Below are positions 17,645-27,745 of a stretch of 64,000 nt of DNA, in pieces; position 1 is the first letter of the stretch; the number at the start of each line of letters is the position of its first letter. The DNA comes from Sphingomonas mucosissima (GTDB lineage: Bacteria; Pseudomonadota; Alphaproteobacteria; Sphingomonadales; Sphingomonadaceae), in NCBI RefSeq assembly GCF_002197665.1, contig NZ_NBBJ01000001.1, positions 186,001 through 250,000 on the forward strand. The letters run 5' to 3'. The notes below the pieces were generated by a model that was given only the letters and a program-made list of their open reading frames with translations, did not search any database and had not been told where the DNA came from. The position numbers and the translations under genes are program-made.

Positions 17645-19255
17645 TTATTGCGCCGCCAGCGCTTCGGCGATCAGGCGGCGGGTGTTGGCGACGCCATAGA
17701 GCTTGATGAAGCTGCCCATGCGCGGGCCCTGGCTCGAGCCGAGCAGCGTTTCGTAGAGCGCCTTGAACCAGTCGCGGAGCTCGGCGAAGTCGCCCGTCTT
17801 GCCGATCTCATAGATCGCGTTCTGGATATCCTCGGCCGAGGCATCCTCGCCCAGCGTGGCGAGATCGGCGTCGAGCCGTTCGAGCGCCGCGACTTCGACG
17901 CCTTCTGGCGCGCGCCGCTTCAGCGTGGGCGCGATGAAATCGCGGTGATAGGCGAGCGCATAGCCGATCATCCGGTCGAGCTCCGGATGCGCGGCAGCGT
18001 TCGCGTCAGGCAGGTAATTGCCGAGATAGCCCCAGACCTGCTCGTCCGTGGCGCCTTCACCCATCACGCCGACGAGGTTCAGCAGAAGCCCGAACGTGAC
18101 TGGCAACGTCTCGGCGGGCACATCGCCCGTGTGGATGTGGTGGACGGGGTTGCCGAGCTTTTCCTTCCAGCCCTGCGCCGGATAGTTCGCGCGGAACTGC
18201 CAATAATCGTCCACCGCGCGCGGGATGAGGCCGAGGTGAAGCGACTTCGCCTTCTTCGGCTCGCGATAGATGTAGAAGGCCAGGCTCTCGTCGGGGCCGT
18301 AGGTCAGCCACTCCTCGATCGAGAGGCCGTTGCCCTTTGACTTGGAAATCTTCTCCCCCTTCGCGTCGAGGAACAACTCGTAGATCAGCCCTTCGGGCTT
18401 CCGCCCGCCGAGCACCTGCGCGATCTTACCGCCGAGCACGCCTGAATCGATCAGGTCCTTGCCATACATCTCATAATCGACGCCGAGCGCAGCCCAGCGC
18501 ATGCCCCAGTCGGGCTTCCACTGCAGCTTCGCCCTGCCGCCGAGAATCGACTGTTCTACCGTCTCGTCCCCGGGAACAGAGGTGTCGACGAAGCGGATGA
18601 TACCGGCCTCCGCATCGACCACCTCGACCGGAACTTGGAGCACGACGCCGGACTTGGGGCTGATCGGCAGGACAGGCGAATAGGTCGCCTGTCGCTCGGC
18701 GCGCAGCGTCGGCAGCATGACGGCCATGATCTTGTTGTAGTTGCGCAGCACGTCCCGCAGCTTCTCGTCGAAGCGGCCCGAGGTGTAGTGATCGGTCGAC
18801 GAGACGAACTCATATTCGAAGCCGAAGCGATCGAGGAAATCGCGCAGCATCGCATTGTTGTGCGCGGCGAAGCTGCCGAACTTGCCAAAGGGATCGGGGA
18901 CGCGCGACAGCGGCTTGCCGAGGTTCGCTGCGAGCAACTCCTTGTTCGGCACATTGTCCGGCACCTTGCGCAGGCCGTCCATGTCGTCGCTGAACGCCAC
19001 CAGCCGGGTCGGCCGGCCGGTCATTTCCTCATAAGCGCGGCGGACAATGGTGGTGCGCAGCACTTCCTGGAAAGTGCCGATGTGCGGCAGCCCGGAGGGG
19101 CCATAGCCGGTTTCGAACAGCATCGGTTCCGGAGTCCCGTCCTTGGCGAACTTGCCCTCGGGCCAGCGCTTCAGGAGCTTTCGCGCTTCCTCATAGGGCC
19201 AGGCCTTGGACTCGAGCGCAGCGGCGCGCCGTTCGGGATCGAATGCGTCTGTCAT
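17645..19255 (-). CDS. lysS: Class I lysyl-tRNA synthetase
   Basis: 536-residue class I LysRS (LysK type), an archaeal-like enzyme that replaces the class II LysRS in many alphaproteobacteria. HIGH-type motif GLPHIGTF (near residue 55) and KMSKS-type KISKSKGN (near residue 305) frame the Rossmann catalytic domain; the alpha-helical cage follows. It charges tRNA-Lys in the cytosol. No class II motifs are present. Transcribed divergently from crtZ with only 51 bp between the starts. Confidence 0.96.
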   Translation of the reverse strand: MTDAFDPERRAAALESKAWPYEEARKLLKRWPEGKFAKDGTPEPMLFETGYGPSGLPHIGTFQEVLRTTIVRRAYEEMTGRPTRLVAFSDDMDGLRKVPDNVPNKELLAANLGKPLSRVPDPFGKFGSFAAHNNAMLRDFLDRFGFEYEFVSSTDHYTSGRFDEKLRDVLRNYNKIMAVMLPTLRAERQATYSPVLPISPKSGVVLQVPVEVVDAEAGIIRFVDTSVPGDETVEQSILGGRAKLQWKPDWGMRWAALGVDYEMYGKDLIDSGVLGGKIAQVLGGRKPEGLIYELFLDAKGEKISKSKGNGLSIEEWLTYGPDESLAFYIYREPKKAKSLHLGLIPRAVDDYWQFRANYPAQGWKEKLGNPVHHIHTGDVPAETLPVTFGLLLNLVGVMGEGATDEQVWGYLGNYLPDANAAAHPELDRMIGYALAYHRDFIAPTLKRRAPEGVEVAALERLDADLATLGEDASAEDIQNAIYEIGKTGDFAELRDWFKALYETLLGSSQGPRMGSFIKLYGVANTRRLIAEALAAQ

Positions 19256-19306
19256 AACGCGGTGCGACGTAGCGAGGCGCGCGCGCGATGGCTATATGGC
19301 CGTCGC

Positions 19307-19828
19307 ATGTCGACCTGGACCGGCCTTCTCTTCTTCCTCCTCACCGTCGCTGGGATGGAGGGCTTTGCCTATGTGATGCACCGCTGGGTGATGCATGGGC
19401 CGGGCTGGTTCCTGCACGAAAGCCATCATCGGCCGCGTACCGGCCGGTTCGAGCTGAACGACCTGTACGGCTTGATCTTCGCCGTGCCCTCCATCGCGCT
19501 GATCTATGGCGGCCTGCAGGGCGGCGGGTGGGAAGGATTCGCGTGGATCGGCGCTGGCATCGCGGCCTATGGCGCGATTTATTTCGGCTTCCACGACGTG
19601 ATCGTGCATGAGCGGGTGCGCACGCGCTACCTGCCGAAATCGAGCTATATGCGCCGCATCGTCCAGGCACACCGGCTACATCACGTGGTGAACACCAAGG
19701 AGGGCACGGTCAGCTTCGGCTTTCTCGTCGCGCCCAAGCCGGAAGCGCTGAAGGCGGAGCTGAAGCGGCGTGGGCGTGCGGGCGTGCGTGCTCCGACCGG
19801 TTCGGTTCGGACGTTTGCGGAAAAGTAA
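19307..19828 (+). CDS. crtZ: Beta-carotene hydroxylase
   Basis: 173 aa from ATG 19307; the longer open frame upstream is antisense to lysS. Membrane di-iron hydroxylase with the eight-histidine set HRWVMHG, HESHH, HDVIVHER and HRLHHV. It adds hydroxyls to the beta-ionone rings, turning beta-carotene into zeaxanthin on the way to nostoxanthin-type pigments of sphingomonads. Four hydrophobic segments surround the histidines. No other carotenoid gene is in the window, so it stands apart from a crt cluster. Confidence 0.94.
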   Translation: MSTWTGLLFFLLTVAGMEGFAYVMHRWVMHGPGWFLHESHHRPRTGRFELNDLYGLIFAVPSIALIYGGLQGGGWEGFAWIGAGIAAYGAIYFGFHDVIVHERVRTRYLPKSSYMRRIVQAHRLHHVVNTKEGTVSFGFLVAPKPEALKAELKRRGRAGVRAPTGSVRTFAEK

Positions 19829-19852
19829 CTTTCACGGCGGATAGTGGCGGTC

Positions 19853-20179
19853 ATGGATCACGCCATTCCGCTCCCAAGCTCGACCGACGGCGACGAAAAC
19901 CGCCGGGCATTGCGCAAGGCAGTGAAGATGCGGGCGCATCTGCGCGACCGCGGCACCACCCGGTTCGAGATCGAAGTAGTCGATCTGTCGACCACCGGAT
20001 TTCGCGCGCAGACAAGCTTCACTTTGTGGCCCGGCACCACGGTGTGGCTGACGCTTCCGGGATTGGCGGGGCTGGAGGCGGTGGTCGCCTGGCGCGACAA
20101 ATACCGGTACGGCTGCGCATTCACGAAGCCGCTTCATCCGGCGGTGTTCGACCATATCGTGGCGCTGGGCGACAGCTGA
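19853..20179 (+). CDS. PilZ domain protein
   Basis: 108 aa from ATG 19853 (GTG 19844 is an alternative). RRALRKAVKMRAHLRDRG supplies the basic N-terminal element (RxxxR-like), and VVDLSTTGFR corresponds to the D/NxSxxG motif with a Thr for the last Ser/Gly step, then WRDKYRYGCAF. It may bind cyclic di-GMP and work with cyclases such as the GGDEF protein at 36202, although the binding motif is degenerate. Confidence 0.82.
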   Translation: MDHAIPLPSSTDGDENRRALRKAVKMRAHLRDRGTTRFEIEVVDLSTTGFRAQTSFTLWPGTTVWLTLPGLAGLEAVVAWRDKYRYGCAFTKPLHPAVFDHIVALGDS

Positions 20180-20294
20180 CCGGTTGCGCAAACCAGCGTA
20201 ACCATTTCAACTGATTAGGCCGTTGACGCGGCGTCTTGCGGCTGTGCTGCGCGCCGGCTGTCCGACCGCTTGGTCTGCGAGGCTGAACCGATAA

Positions 20295-20325
20295 GGGCGC
20301 CGCTCTCCTGAGCGGACGCCCTCAA
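20295..20325 (-). terminator. Probable terminator of prs
   Basis: Stem GGGCG-CCGCTC paired with GAGCGG-A-CGCCC (one bulged base) around loop TCCT, just beyond the prs stop on the minus strand. Only a short run of T follows in that direction. Confidence 0.5.
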
Positions 20326-20330
20326 TATCG

Positions 20331-21266
20331 TCAGTCGAACAGCGAAGAAACGCTCGTCTCGTCGGCGATCCGGCGCATCGCCTCCGCGAGCAGCGGCGCG
20401 ATCGTGAGGTGGCGGATGCGGCCGGTGCTGCTGATCGCTTCCTGGTTGCCGATCGAATCGGTGATGACGAGCTCGCGCAGCGCGGACCCTTCGACACGGG
20501 CGACCGCACCGCCCGACAGCACGCCATGGCTGACATAGGCCACGACGTCCTCGGCCCCGGACTCCCGCAGGGCGGCGGCCGCGTTGCACAAGGTGCCGGC
20601 CGAATCGACGATATCGTCGATCAAGATGCAGAAGCGGCCCTCGACGTCGCCGATGATGTTCATCACTTCCGATTCGCCGGCGCGTTCGCGGCGCTTGTCG
20701 ACGATGGCGAGAGGCGCGTTGTGCAAGCGCTTGGCGAGCGCGCGGGCGCGCACCACGCCGCCTACGTCAGGCGAGACGACCATCAGGTTCTTGGAACCGA
20801 AGCGCGCCAGGATGTCGGCCGACATCACCGGCGCGGCAAAGAGATTGTCGGTCGGGATGTCGAAAAAGCCCTGGATCTGGCCGGCGTGCAGATCGACCGA
20901 CAGGACACGATCGGCGCCTGCGGTGGTGATCAGATTGGCCACGAGCTTCGCAGAGATCGGCGTGCGTGGGCCGGGCTTCCGGTCCTGCCGCGCATAGCCG
21001 AAATAAGGCACCACGGCGGTGATCCGCTTCGCCGACGCGCGCTTCAGCGCGTCGATGCAGATCAGCAGTTCCATGAGATTGTCGTTCACCGGATAGCTGG
21101 TCGACTGGATCAGGAACACGTCCTCGCCGCGGACATTCTCCATGATCTCGACGAAAATCTCCTCATCGGCGAAGCGCCGAACGAGCGCCTCCGTCAACGG
21201 GATCTCGAGATAGGAGGCAATGTCGCGCGCCAGCGGCAGGTTCGAGTTGCCGGTCATCAATTTCAT
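20331..21266 (-). CDS. prs: Ribose-phosphate pyrophosphokinase
   Basis: 311 aa from ATG 21266, preceded by AAAGGG. It makes PRPP from ribose-5-phosphate and ATP for nucleotide, histidine and NAD synthesis. Motifs: the N-terminal [13 protein letters not shown] with [12 protein letters not shown], the flexible loop [10 protein letters not shown], metal-binding [13 protein letters not shown], and the PRPP-binding [14 protein letters not shown]. Length is typical for bacterial Prs. A hairpin terminator closes the gene. Confidence 0.96.
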   Translation of the reverse strand: MKLMTGNSNLPLARDIASYLEIPLTEALVRRFADEEIFVEIMENVRGEDVFLIQSTSYPVNDNLMELLICIDALKRASAKRITAVVPYFGYARQDRKPGPRTPISAKLVANLITTAGADRVLSVDLHAGQIQGFFDIPTDNLFAAPVMSADILARFGSKNLMVVSPDVGGVVRARALAKRLHNAPLAIVDKRRERAGESEVMNIIGDVEGRFCILIDDIVDSAGTLCNAAAALRESGAEDVVAYVSHGVLSGGAVARVEGSALRELVITDSIGNQEAISSTGRIRHLTIAPLLAEAMRRIADETSVSSLFD

Positions 21267-21383
21267 GGTTGTCGCGCCCTTTCTGCGCCGCCCCCTTAGC
21301 GCGAAAGCCCCGTGTTGCAATCGCGCGACATGGATCGGTGAGACAGTTTGCGGATCGGCCGCGGGGCGCCTAACCGGCGCTGC

Positions 21384-22712
21384 ATGACCGTGGTTACCCG
21401 CTTCGCCCCTTCACCGACCGGCCGCCTGCACGTGGGCAATATCCGTGCCGCGCTACACAATTGGATGTTCGCGCGGTCACAAGGCGGACGCTTCGTGCTG
21501 CGCATCGACGATACCGATGCGCAGCGAAGCGAGGAGCGATTCGTGGCCGCAATCCACGACGATCTGGCTTGGCTTGGCCTGCTGCCGGATGCGGAAGTGC
21601 GCCAGTCGGAACGTTTCGGCCTGTACGAGGCGCGGTTCAATGAACTGCGCGCTGCCGGGCGAATCTATCCCGCTTATGAGACCAGCCAGGAGCTGGACCT
21701 GAAGCGCAAGATCCAGCTCGGTCGCGGGTTGCCGCCGGTTTACGACCGCGCCGCGCTTCAGCTGACCGACGCCGATCGCGCGCGATTGGAGGATGAGGGG
21801 GTGCGGCCGCATTGGCGCTTCCGCCTCGATCACGAAGCGGTGGTGGAATGGGACGATCTGGTGCGCGGGCACCAGCGCTTCGACCCCAAGACGATGAGCG
21901 ACCCCGTCGTGCGGCGTGCCGATGGCACGTGGCTGTACATGCTGCCGTCGGCGATCGACGACATTGACCTCGGCATCAGCCATGTCGTGCGCGGCGAGGA
22001 CCATGTCGCGAACACGGCGTTGCAGGTCCAGATGTTCGTCGCGCTCGGCAGCACGCTGCCCACGTTCGCGCACACTGCCTTGCTGACGGGGAGCGAGGGC
22101 AAGCTTTCCAAGCGGCTGGGCAGCCTGGGCGTGGATCAGCTGCGCGAATCGGGAGTCGAGCCGCAGGCAATCCGGGCGCTGCTCGCGCGGTTGGGGACGA
22201 GCGATCCGGTGGAGCCGGTCTCGGGCATGGAGCCGTTGCTTCAAACCTTTGACTTTGGCCGGTTTGGCCGGGCGCCGGCGCGGTTCGACGAGGGCGAACT
22301 GGCGCAGCTGAGCGCGCGCATCGTCCACCAGCTCTCGTTCGAAGAGGTGGCGCAGCGACTGCCCGCGGGCATGACGGCAGCGGCGTGGGATGCGGTGCGC
22401 CCCAACCTGGCGACGGTCGCGGAGGCGGCGGACTGGTGGCAGGTGATCGAGGGGCCGGTCGACCTGGCGGACACCTCTGACGACGGCGAATATCTGGCGG
22501 CGGCTGCCGATGCGGCCGAGGCGATCGATTGGAGCGCTGACCCATGGCAGCAGCTTACCAGCCGATTGAAGGAAGCCACCGGGCGCAAGGGCAAGGCGCT
22601 GTTCCTGCCGTTGCGCCGCGCACTGACCGGCCGCGATCACGGGCCTGATATGGCGGCGATGCTGCCGCTGATCGGCCGCGATCGGGCGCTTGCTCGACTG
22701 CGCGGCGGCTGA
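21384..22712 (+). CDS. gltX: Glutamyl-tRNA synthetase
   Basis: 442 aa from ATG 21384. Class I catalytic core with [14 protein letters not shown] (HIGH) and GKLSKRLG (KMSKS), then an alpha-helical anticodon-binding part. Alphaproteobacteria often carry two GluRS copies, one charging tRNA-Glu and one with relaxed or Gln-tRNA preference; this shorter enzyme resembles the GltX2 group, but which role it has cannot be settled from one copy. Confidence 0.92.
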   Translation: MTVVTRFAPSPTGRLHVGNIRAALHNWMFARSQGGRFVLRIDDTDAQRSEERFVAAIHDDLAWLGLLPDAEVRQSERFGLYEARFNELRAAGRIYPAYETSQELDLKRKIQLGRGLPPVYDRAALQLTDADRARLEDEGVRPHWRFRLDHEAVVEWDDLVRGHQRFDPKTMSDPVVRRADGTWLYMLPSAIDDIDLGISHVVRGEDHVANTALQVQMFVALGSTLPTFAHTALLTGSEGKLSKRLGSLGVDQLRESGVEPQAIRALLARLGTSDPVEPVSGMEPLLQTFDFGRFGRAPARFDEGELAQLSARIVHQLSFEEVAQRLPAGMTAAAWDAVRPNLATVAEAADWWQVIEGPVDLADTSDDGEYLAAAADAAEAIDWSADPWQQLTSRLKEATGRKGKALFLPLRRALTGRDHGPDMAAMLPLIGRDRALARLRGG

Positions 22713-22818
22713 CGAAAGCTACAATCATCGACGCTTGCGCGTGATATGAGACGTGGTAACATCACAACCTGAGCTGAAGCTCGGAAGGAGAAGAATAACA
22801 ACATCATAGGAGAGGATC

Positions 22819-23481
22819 ATGTACGCGAACCTTTATGCCCGGCCTGCCGGGGTGAATGTCGGAAGCCTTGCCGTTGCCGTGGCCATCAATGCGGGGGTGA
22901 TCGGCGCCCTGATGTTCTCCGCCCCGGTGATCGAAGCGATCAAGCAGCGCACCTCGTTGCGGATCGAAAACATCCCGCTCGATCCTCCGCCGCCAGAGCC
23001 GATGCCGCCGCAGCCGCCACGTGTGACAAAGGATAGTCTTGCCGTGCCGCGGGAGCGCCCGATGACGTCAACCTCGCTCACGCCCGACACCTCAGGCGAA
23101 TATGTGATCCCCTCGCTTCGCTTGCCGCCGCTGCCACCATTGCCGCCGCTCCCCACCGGCGAAATGACGCGGGCTGATCCCCCTGCGCCCCCAGTCATCG
23201 TCGATGCGCGCGTGGATCCGCGCTACGCCCGTCAGCTTCAGCCGGAATATCCCGCGGGAGAGCGCCGTGCCGAGCGCGAGGGCAATGTCACCGTGCGCGT
23301 GACCATCGGCCGCGACGGACGGGTGGTTGGCGCGGAATGCGTAACGGCAACGAGCGAGGACTTCTGCCGCGCTACCCGTCAGCACGCCATGGCCAAATGG
23401 CGCTTCCAGCCAGCGACGCGCGACGGCGTGGCGACCGAAACGGTCAAGGAGATGACCGTGCGGTTCCAGCTGATGTCATAG
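22819..23481 (+). CDS. TonB-family energy transducer
   Basis: 220 aa. A single N-terminal transmembrane helix (about residues 15-37) anchors it in the inner membrane. A proline-rich span (DPPPPEPMPPQPP and LPPLPPLPPLPTG) crosses the periplasm, and a C-terminal TonB fold (QPEYPAGERRAEREGNVTV, then AMAKWRFQPATRDG) would contact TonB boxes of outer-membrane receptors. AGGAGAGGATC precedes the ATG. No exbB/exbD adjoin. Sphingomonads usually carry many TonB-dependent receptors served by several such proteins. Confidence 0.9.
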   Translation: MYANLYARPAGVNVGSLAVAVAINAGVIGALMFSAPVIEAIKQRTSLRIENIPLDPPPPEPMPPQPPRVTKDSLAVPRERPMTSTSLTPDTSGEYVIPSLRLPPLPPLPPLPTGEMTRADPPAPPVIVDARVDPRYARQLQPEYPAGERRAEREGNVTVRVTIGRDGRVVGAECVTATSEDFCRATRQHAMAKWRFQPATRDGVATETVKEMTVRFQLMS

Positions 23482-23599
23482 GCCAAGCGGATGGTCGGGG
23501 AGGCGGCGGGCGATGATCTCGCCGTTTTTCCGGCCATGGTAGCGGGGCCGCAATGGTGAAGGGCTGGCCTCGGCGGGGTCGCGCCACTATGTTGGATCC

Positions 23600-23947
23600 A
23601 TGCAATTCTTTGCCCGGATGAGCCCGCTGCGGGCAGTGCGCGACCTTCGCCTGTTTCTGCACCAGCGCCAGAAGCACGAGCTGATCTTCCTGTTTCTTTC
23701 GGTGGTGCTGACCGGCCTTTTGCTCATTGGCTTTGCCAAGGATTCAAAGGTTGAGAAGGCGTACAGGCCCGAGATCATCTATGTGCAGCAATGGCGGCTC
23801 GATCGCACCGATGCCGAGATCATCGCGCAGCAGGCGATCGATGGGCCGATCAAGCAAAAGCAAATCGACGAGGAAAATCGGCGCCGCGCGGAACTTCGCG
23901 CGTCGTTTCAGCGTGCCGATGACAAGCTGAAGAAATGGGGCCTGTAA
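23600..23947 (+). CDS. Small single-span membrane protein ahead of ribD
   Basis: 115 aa. Basic N-terminus, one transmembrane helix (about residues 28-46, FLFLSVVLTGLLLIGFA), then a charged helical cytoplasmic or periplasmic tail rich in Glu/Arg/Lys (residues 75-115). It overlaps the start of ribD by 13 bp and so belongs to the riboflavin transcript. I do not recognise it. ATG 23618 is a second possible start. No FMN riboswitch is visible upstream. Confidence 0.65.
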   Translation: MQFFARMSPLRAVRDLRLFLHQRQKHELIFLFLSVVLTGLLLIGFAKDSKVEKAYRPEIIYVQQWRLDRTDAEIIAQQAIDGPIKQKQIDEENRRRAELRASFQRADDKLKKWGL

Positions 23948-24927
23948 GCGCCGACGACGCGCGTTGGATGGGAGCGGCGCTGACGCTGGCGTCGCGCGGC
24001 CGGGGGCAGACGAGCCCCAATCCTTCGGTCGGATGCGTGATTGTACGCGATGGCATGGTCGTCGGGCGTGGCTGGACCCAGCCGGGCGGCCGCCCGCATG
24101 CCGAAGCGATGGCGCTGGCGGATGCAGGCGCGGCGGCGGTCGGCGCCACGGTGTACGTTACGCTGGAGCCGTGCGCGCATGTGTCCGCGCGTGGGCCGGC
24201 CTGCGCCGATCTGCTGCTTGCGGCCAAGGTGGCGCGCGTCGTTGTTGCGCTGGGCGACCCCGATCCCCGTACCAATGGCAAGGGGCTGGCGCGGCTCGCG
24301 GCTGCCGGGATCGAGACGATCGCTGGCGTGCGGGCCGATGAAGCGCGTGCGACGATGGCGGGGTTTCTCAGCCGGATCGAGAATGGCCGTCCGCATGTGA
24401 CGCTGAAGCTCGCCACATCGCTCGATGGCTGCATCGCCATGGCCGATGGCGAAAGCCGCTGGATCACTGGGCCGGAGGCCCGCGCGCATGCGCACCTTGA
24501 ACGTAGCCGGCATGAGGCGGTCCTCGTCGGCCGGGGCACGTGGGACGTGGACCAGCCGAAGCTGGACGTTCGCTTGCCGGGGCTCGAGTCGCGTTCGCCA
24601 TCTCGGGTGGTTTTGTCGAGCGCGCGCGGCGAGGGAGACACCGCCTGGATCGATTCGCCCGCAGCCATTGCCGACCTGCCAGGTGATCATCTGTTCATCG
24701 AAGGCGGAGCGGGGGCTGCGGCTGCGTTTCTGGCGCAGGATCTAGTCGATCGGCTGGTTCTCTATCGCGCGCCGATCCTGATCGGACGGGGGCGTGCGGC
24801 GCTCGGCGACATTGGTCTCGGGGCACTTGGCGACGCGCACGATCGCTGGACATGTACGGATACGCGCCAGCTTGGCAGGGACCGGCTCGAGGTCTACGAG
24901 CGTGTCCGATGTTTACCGGGATCATAA
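23935..24927 (+). CDS. ribD: Bifunctional pyrimidine deaminase/reductase
   Basis: 330 aa, second and third steps of riboflavin synthesis: deamination and then NADPH reduction of the pyrimidine from GTP. The deaminase half has HAEAMAL and the zinc-binding PCAHVSARGPAC; the reductase half starts near residue 140 (VTLKLATSLDGCIA) and includes FIEGGAG. It overlaps the gene before by 13 bp and ribE after by 19 bp, so the operon is tightly coupled. Confidence 0.95.
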   Translation: MGPVSADDARWMGAALTLASRGRGQTSPNPSVGCVIVRDGMVVGRGWTQPGGRPHAEAMALADAGAAAVGATVYVTLEPCAHVSARGPACADLLLAAKVARVVVALGDPDPRTNGKGLARLAAAGIETIAGVRADEARATMAGFLSRIENGRPHVTLKLATSLDGCIAMADGESRWITGPEARAHAHLERSRHEAVLVGRGTWDVDQPKLDVRLPGLESRSPSRVVLSSARGEGDTAWIDSPAAIADLPGDHLFIEGGAGAAAAFLAQDLVDRLVLYRAPILIGRGRAALGDIGLGALGDAHDRWTCTDTRQLGRDRLEVYERVRCLPGS

Positions 24928-25523
24928 CCGACGTTGGCCACATCACCCGCGTGGAAACGCGCGGGGACACGCGCGTGGTGGTTGGCACCAATTACGAAAC
25001 CCCCGATATCGATCTGGGCGCTTCGGTCGCGTGTTCGGGCGTATGCCTGACTGTGGTGGACAAGGGACCGAACTGGCTTGCCTTTGACGTGTCGGGCGAA
25101 ACCATCGGCCGGACCGCGCAGGGCCAGTGGATCGAGGGCCGCCGGCTGAACCTGGAACGCGCGATGAAGCTCGGCGACGAGCTGGGCGGCCATATCGTCA
25201 CGGGCCATGTCGACGGCATCGCCGAAGTGATCGACATTCGCGCCGACGGCGATTCGAAGCGGGTTAGTTTTCGTGTCACCAGCGATCTAGCACCGTTCCT
25301 TGCGCCCAAGGGATCAGTGACGATCGACGGCGTCTCGCTCACCGTCAACGAAGTGACCGATGCCGCAGACGGATCGACCCATTTCGCGATCAACATCATT
25401 CCGCACACTCAGGCCGTGACGACGCTTTCGGATCTGGCGCCGGGCAGCGCCGTCAACATCGAGATCGATGTGCTCGCCCGCTATCTCCAACGGATGGAAC
25501 ATTATCGTGCAAAAGCCCGCTGA
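24909..25523 (+). CDS. ribE: Riboflavin synthase, alpha chain
   Basis: 204 aa from ATG 24909. Two tandem lumazine-binding barrels: the first opens [12 protein letters not shown], has CSGVCLTV and FDVSGET; the second begins near residue 98 ([14 protein letters not shown]) with [10 protein letters not shown]. It dismutates two 6,7-dimethyl-8-ribityllumazine molecules to give riboflavin. Starts inside ribD and ends inside ribB. Confidence 0.96.
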   Translation: MFTGIITDVGHITRVETRGDTRVVVGTNYETPDIDLGASVACSGVCLTVVDKGPNWLAFDVSGETIGRTAQGQWIEGRRLNLERAMKLGDELGGHIVTGHVDGIAEVIDIRADGDSKRVSFRVTSDLAPFLAPKGSVTIDGVSLTVNEVTDAADGSTHFAINIIPHTQAVTTLSDLAPGSAVNIEIDVLARYLQRMEHYRAKAR

Positions 25524-26658
25524 ACTCGCGCGTTTGCGCCACGCCTTCCTCTCGAGCCCCGAAGAGATCATCGACGAGGCGAAGAACGGCCGCATGTTCA
25601 TCCTCGTCGATGACGAGGATCGCGAGAACGAGGGCGATCTGGTGATCCCGGCGCAGATGGCGACGCCGGAAAAGATCAACTTCATGGCGCGGCACGGGCG
25701 TGGGCTGATCTGCCTGGCGCTGTCGAAGTCGCGGGTCGATGCGCTTGGGCTCGACCTGATGAGCCGCAACAACGGTACCCGGCACGAGACCGCGTTTACC
25801 GTATCGATCGAGGCGCGCGACGGCGTTACCACCGGAATCTCGGCCGCCGACCGCGCACGCACCATTGCGGTGGCGATCGATTCGTCAAAGAGCCGTGAGG
25901 AGATCGTCACCCCGGGCCACGTCTTCCCGCTGGTCGCGCGTGACGGCGGAGTGCTGGTCCGTGCGGGTCACACCGAAGCCGCGGTCGACGTGTCGCGGCT
26001 CGCCGGCCTCAATCCCTCGGGCGTGATCTGCGAGATCATGAACGAGGATGGCACCATGTCGCGGATGGACGACTTGGTCGCCTTCGCGCAGCTTCACAAC
26101 CTCAAGATCGGTACGATCCGGGACCTGATCGCCTATCGCCGGCGCTACGATCACTTGGTCGAGAAGAAGGCGGAGATGACCTTTGACTCGCGCTGGGGCG
26201 GGCAGTGGAAGGCGTTGACCTTCCACAACAAGGCCACCGGCGACGAGACCATCGCGCTGGTGAAGGGCAAGATCGATCCTGAAAAGCCGACGCTGGTGCG
26301 CATGCACACCGCGAGCTTCTTCGTTGACATGTTTGGCGAGAATTCGGAGCGGTCTGGACTGCTTTCCACGTCGATGGAGATGATCGCGGAAGAGGGCGCG
26401 GGCGTCATCGTGGTGATCAACCGCGCGATGAAGGGCGTCGTGTCGCGCTTCATGCAGCTGCGCGCCGAGGGCAAGGGCGCGGGCGCACCGGAAGTCGAGG
26501 AGCTGCGCGACTATGGCGTCGGTGCGCAGATCCTGGCCGATTTGGGCGTGGAGGAAATGATCCTTCTCACCAACACGCACCACACGTTGGTTGGCCTTGA
26601 AGGGTACGGCCTGTCGATCGTCGGCGAGCGGCCGATCACGGGCACCGCTGGGGAATGA
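25507..26658 (+). CDS. ribB: 3,4-dihydroxy-2-butanone-4-phosphate synthase with degenerate GTP cyclohydrolase II domain
   Basis: 383 aa from GTG 25507, which overlaps the ribE stop. The N-terminal DHBP synthase is complete: [12 protein letters not shown] (acidic loop), [11 protein letters not shown], and [11 protein letters not shown]. The C-terminal third aligns in outline with GTP cyclohydrolase II but has [16 protein letters not shown] where the zinc-binding cysteines (CxxGDxxxxxxCxC) should be, so that activity must be absent. This matches the RibBX-type proteins known from proteobacteria. A separate RibA must be elsewhere. Confidence 0.93.
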   Translation: MQKPAELARLRHAFLSSPEEIIDEAKNGRMFILVDDEDRENEGDLVIPAQMATPEKINFMARHGRGLICLALSKSRVDALGLDLMSRNNGTRHETAFTVSIEARDGVTTGISAADRARTIAVAIDSSKSREEIVTPGHVFPLVARDGGVLVRAGHTEAAVDVSRLAGLNPSGVICEIMNEDGTMSRMDDLVAFAQLHNLKIGTIRDLIAYRRRYDHLVEKKAEMTFDSRWGGQWKALTFHNKATGDETIALVKGKIDPEKPTLVRMHTASFFVDMFGENSERSGLLSTSMEMIAEEGAGVIVVINRAMKGVVSRFMQLRAEGKGAGAPEVEELRDYGVGAQILADLGVEEMILLTNTHHTLVGLEGYGLSIVGERPITGTAGE

Positions 26659-27179
26659 TGCGGACGGGGGCGGACGAAGCGCGTTCGCCCAAATACTCCC
26701 ATATCGAGCGTGAGCGCCGCTGGCTGATCGATCCGGCGCGCTTGCCCGCCCTGCCGTCGGCGCACCTGCTGATCGAAGACCATTACATCAGCGGCACGCG
26801 AATGCGGCTGCGGCGGATGACGGACAGCGCGAGCGGCCAGGTGGCGCTGAAGCTGACCTAGAAATATGAGGCGGCCGATCCGCTCGCGCGGGCAATCGTC
26901 ACGACCTATCTCGATGAGGCGGAGTTCGCGCTTCTCGCGGGCCTGCCCGGTGTGATGGTCGTCAAGCGACGGTTCGATCTGGTTGGCAACGGCATCACCT
27001 ACAGCCTCGATCGGTTCGAGGGCGATCTGGCGGGGCTTGAGCTCGCCGGGGTCGAATGGCCTGACGATGCAGGCCTTCGAGGCTTGCCCGCGCCGCCGGG
27101 CGCGATACGGGAGGTCAGCGACGACCCGCGCTACCAAGGGGGCAGCCTGGTCGCATCCGGCATACCGAAGGAAGACTGA
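26655..27179 (+). pseudogene. CYTH/triphosphate tunnel protein interrupted by one in-frame TAG
   Basis: The frame starts at ATG 26655 (overlapping the ribB stop), stops at TAG 26859-26861, and then continues in the same frame without another stop to TGA 27177-27179, which overlaps the ribH ATG. The two halves make one CYTH domain of about 173 aa: IERERRWLI at the front, RMRLRRM, ALKLT-stop-KYEA in the middle, and FDLVGNG, YSLDRFEG behind. One base change (for example CAG to TAG) explains it. As read, it yields a 68-residue truncated product unless the stop is read through. Family members hydrolyse triphosphates such as inorganic triphosphate. Confidence 0.85.
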
Positions 27180-27598
27180 TGGCGCATATTCTCATCGTTG
27201 AGGCACGTTTCTACGATCACCTGAACGACATGCTGGTTGCCGGGGCGCGTGCGGCGATCGAGGGAGCGGGGCACAGCGCCGAGGTGCTGACCGTTCCGGG
27301 TGCGCTGGAAGTGCCGGGCGCCATCTCGATGGCAGCCGAGAGCGGGCGCTATGACGCTTATGTCGCGCTAGGCGTGGTGATCCGCGGCGAGACCTATCAC
27401 TTCGAGATCGTCTCCAACGAAAGCGCGCGCGGGATCATGGCGCTGACCATGGATGGCATCGCGATCGGCAATGGTATCCTGACCACCGAAAACGAAGAGC
27501 AAGCGATCCGGCGGGCGGACCCGGCGCAGCTCGACAAGGGCGGCGGCGCTGCGCAGGCCGCGCTCGCGATGCTGGACTTGCGCGAACGGCTGGGCTGA
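27179..27598 (+). CDS. ribH: 6,7-dimethyl-8-ribityllumazine synthase
   Basis: 139 aa. It joins the pyrimidine from RibD with dihydroxybutanone phosphate from RibB. The signature [16 protein letters not shown] contains the active-site His, and ALEVPGA and LTTENEEQA are typical. The ATG overlaps the TGA of the interrupted CYTH gene (TGATG), so its translation normally depends on coupling to a gene now broken upstream. Last gene of the rib operon. Confidence 0.95.
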   Translation: MAHILIVEARFYDHLNDMLVAGARAAIEGAGHSAEVLTVPGALEVPGAISMAAESGRYDAYVALGVVIRGETYHFEIVSNESARGIMALTMDGIAIGNGILTTENEEQAIRRADPAQLDKGGGAAQAALAMLDLRERLG

Positions 27599-27745
27599 GG
27601 CGCTATCGGCGCGAACACGCGGCGTGCGTGGAGCCAGGCGGCAAGTCTACGTTCGCGTGATGTAGCTGCGACCATCGAGGCTCGAGTGATATGTCGAGCG
27701 GCGTAGCCAGCGCCGCGCCGACTTAGCGCTCGGTCGAGTCAGCGC

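Noticed and set aside
23482-23599. FMN riboswitch ahead of the riboflavin operon
   Set aside because: The conserved GGCGGGGTG and CCCACCGGCGGT blocks are absent from the leader.
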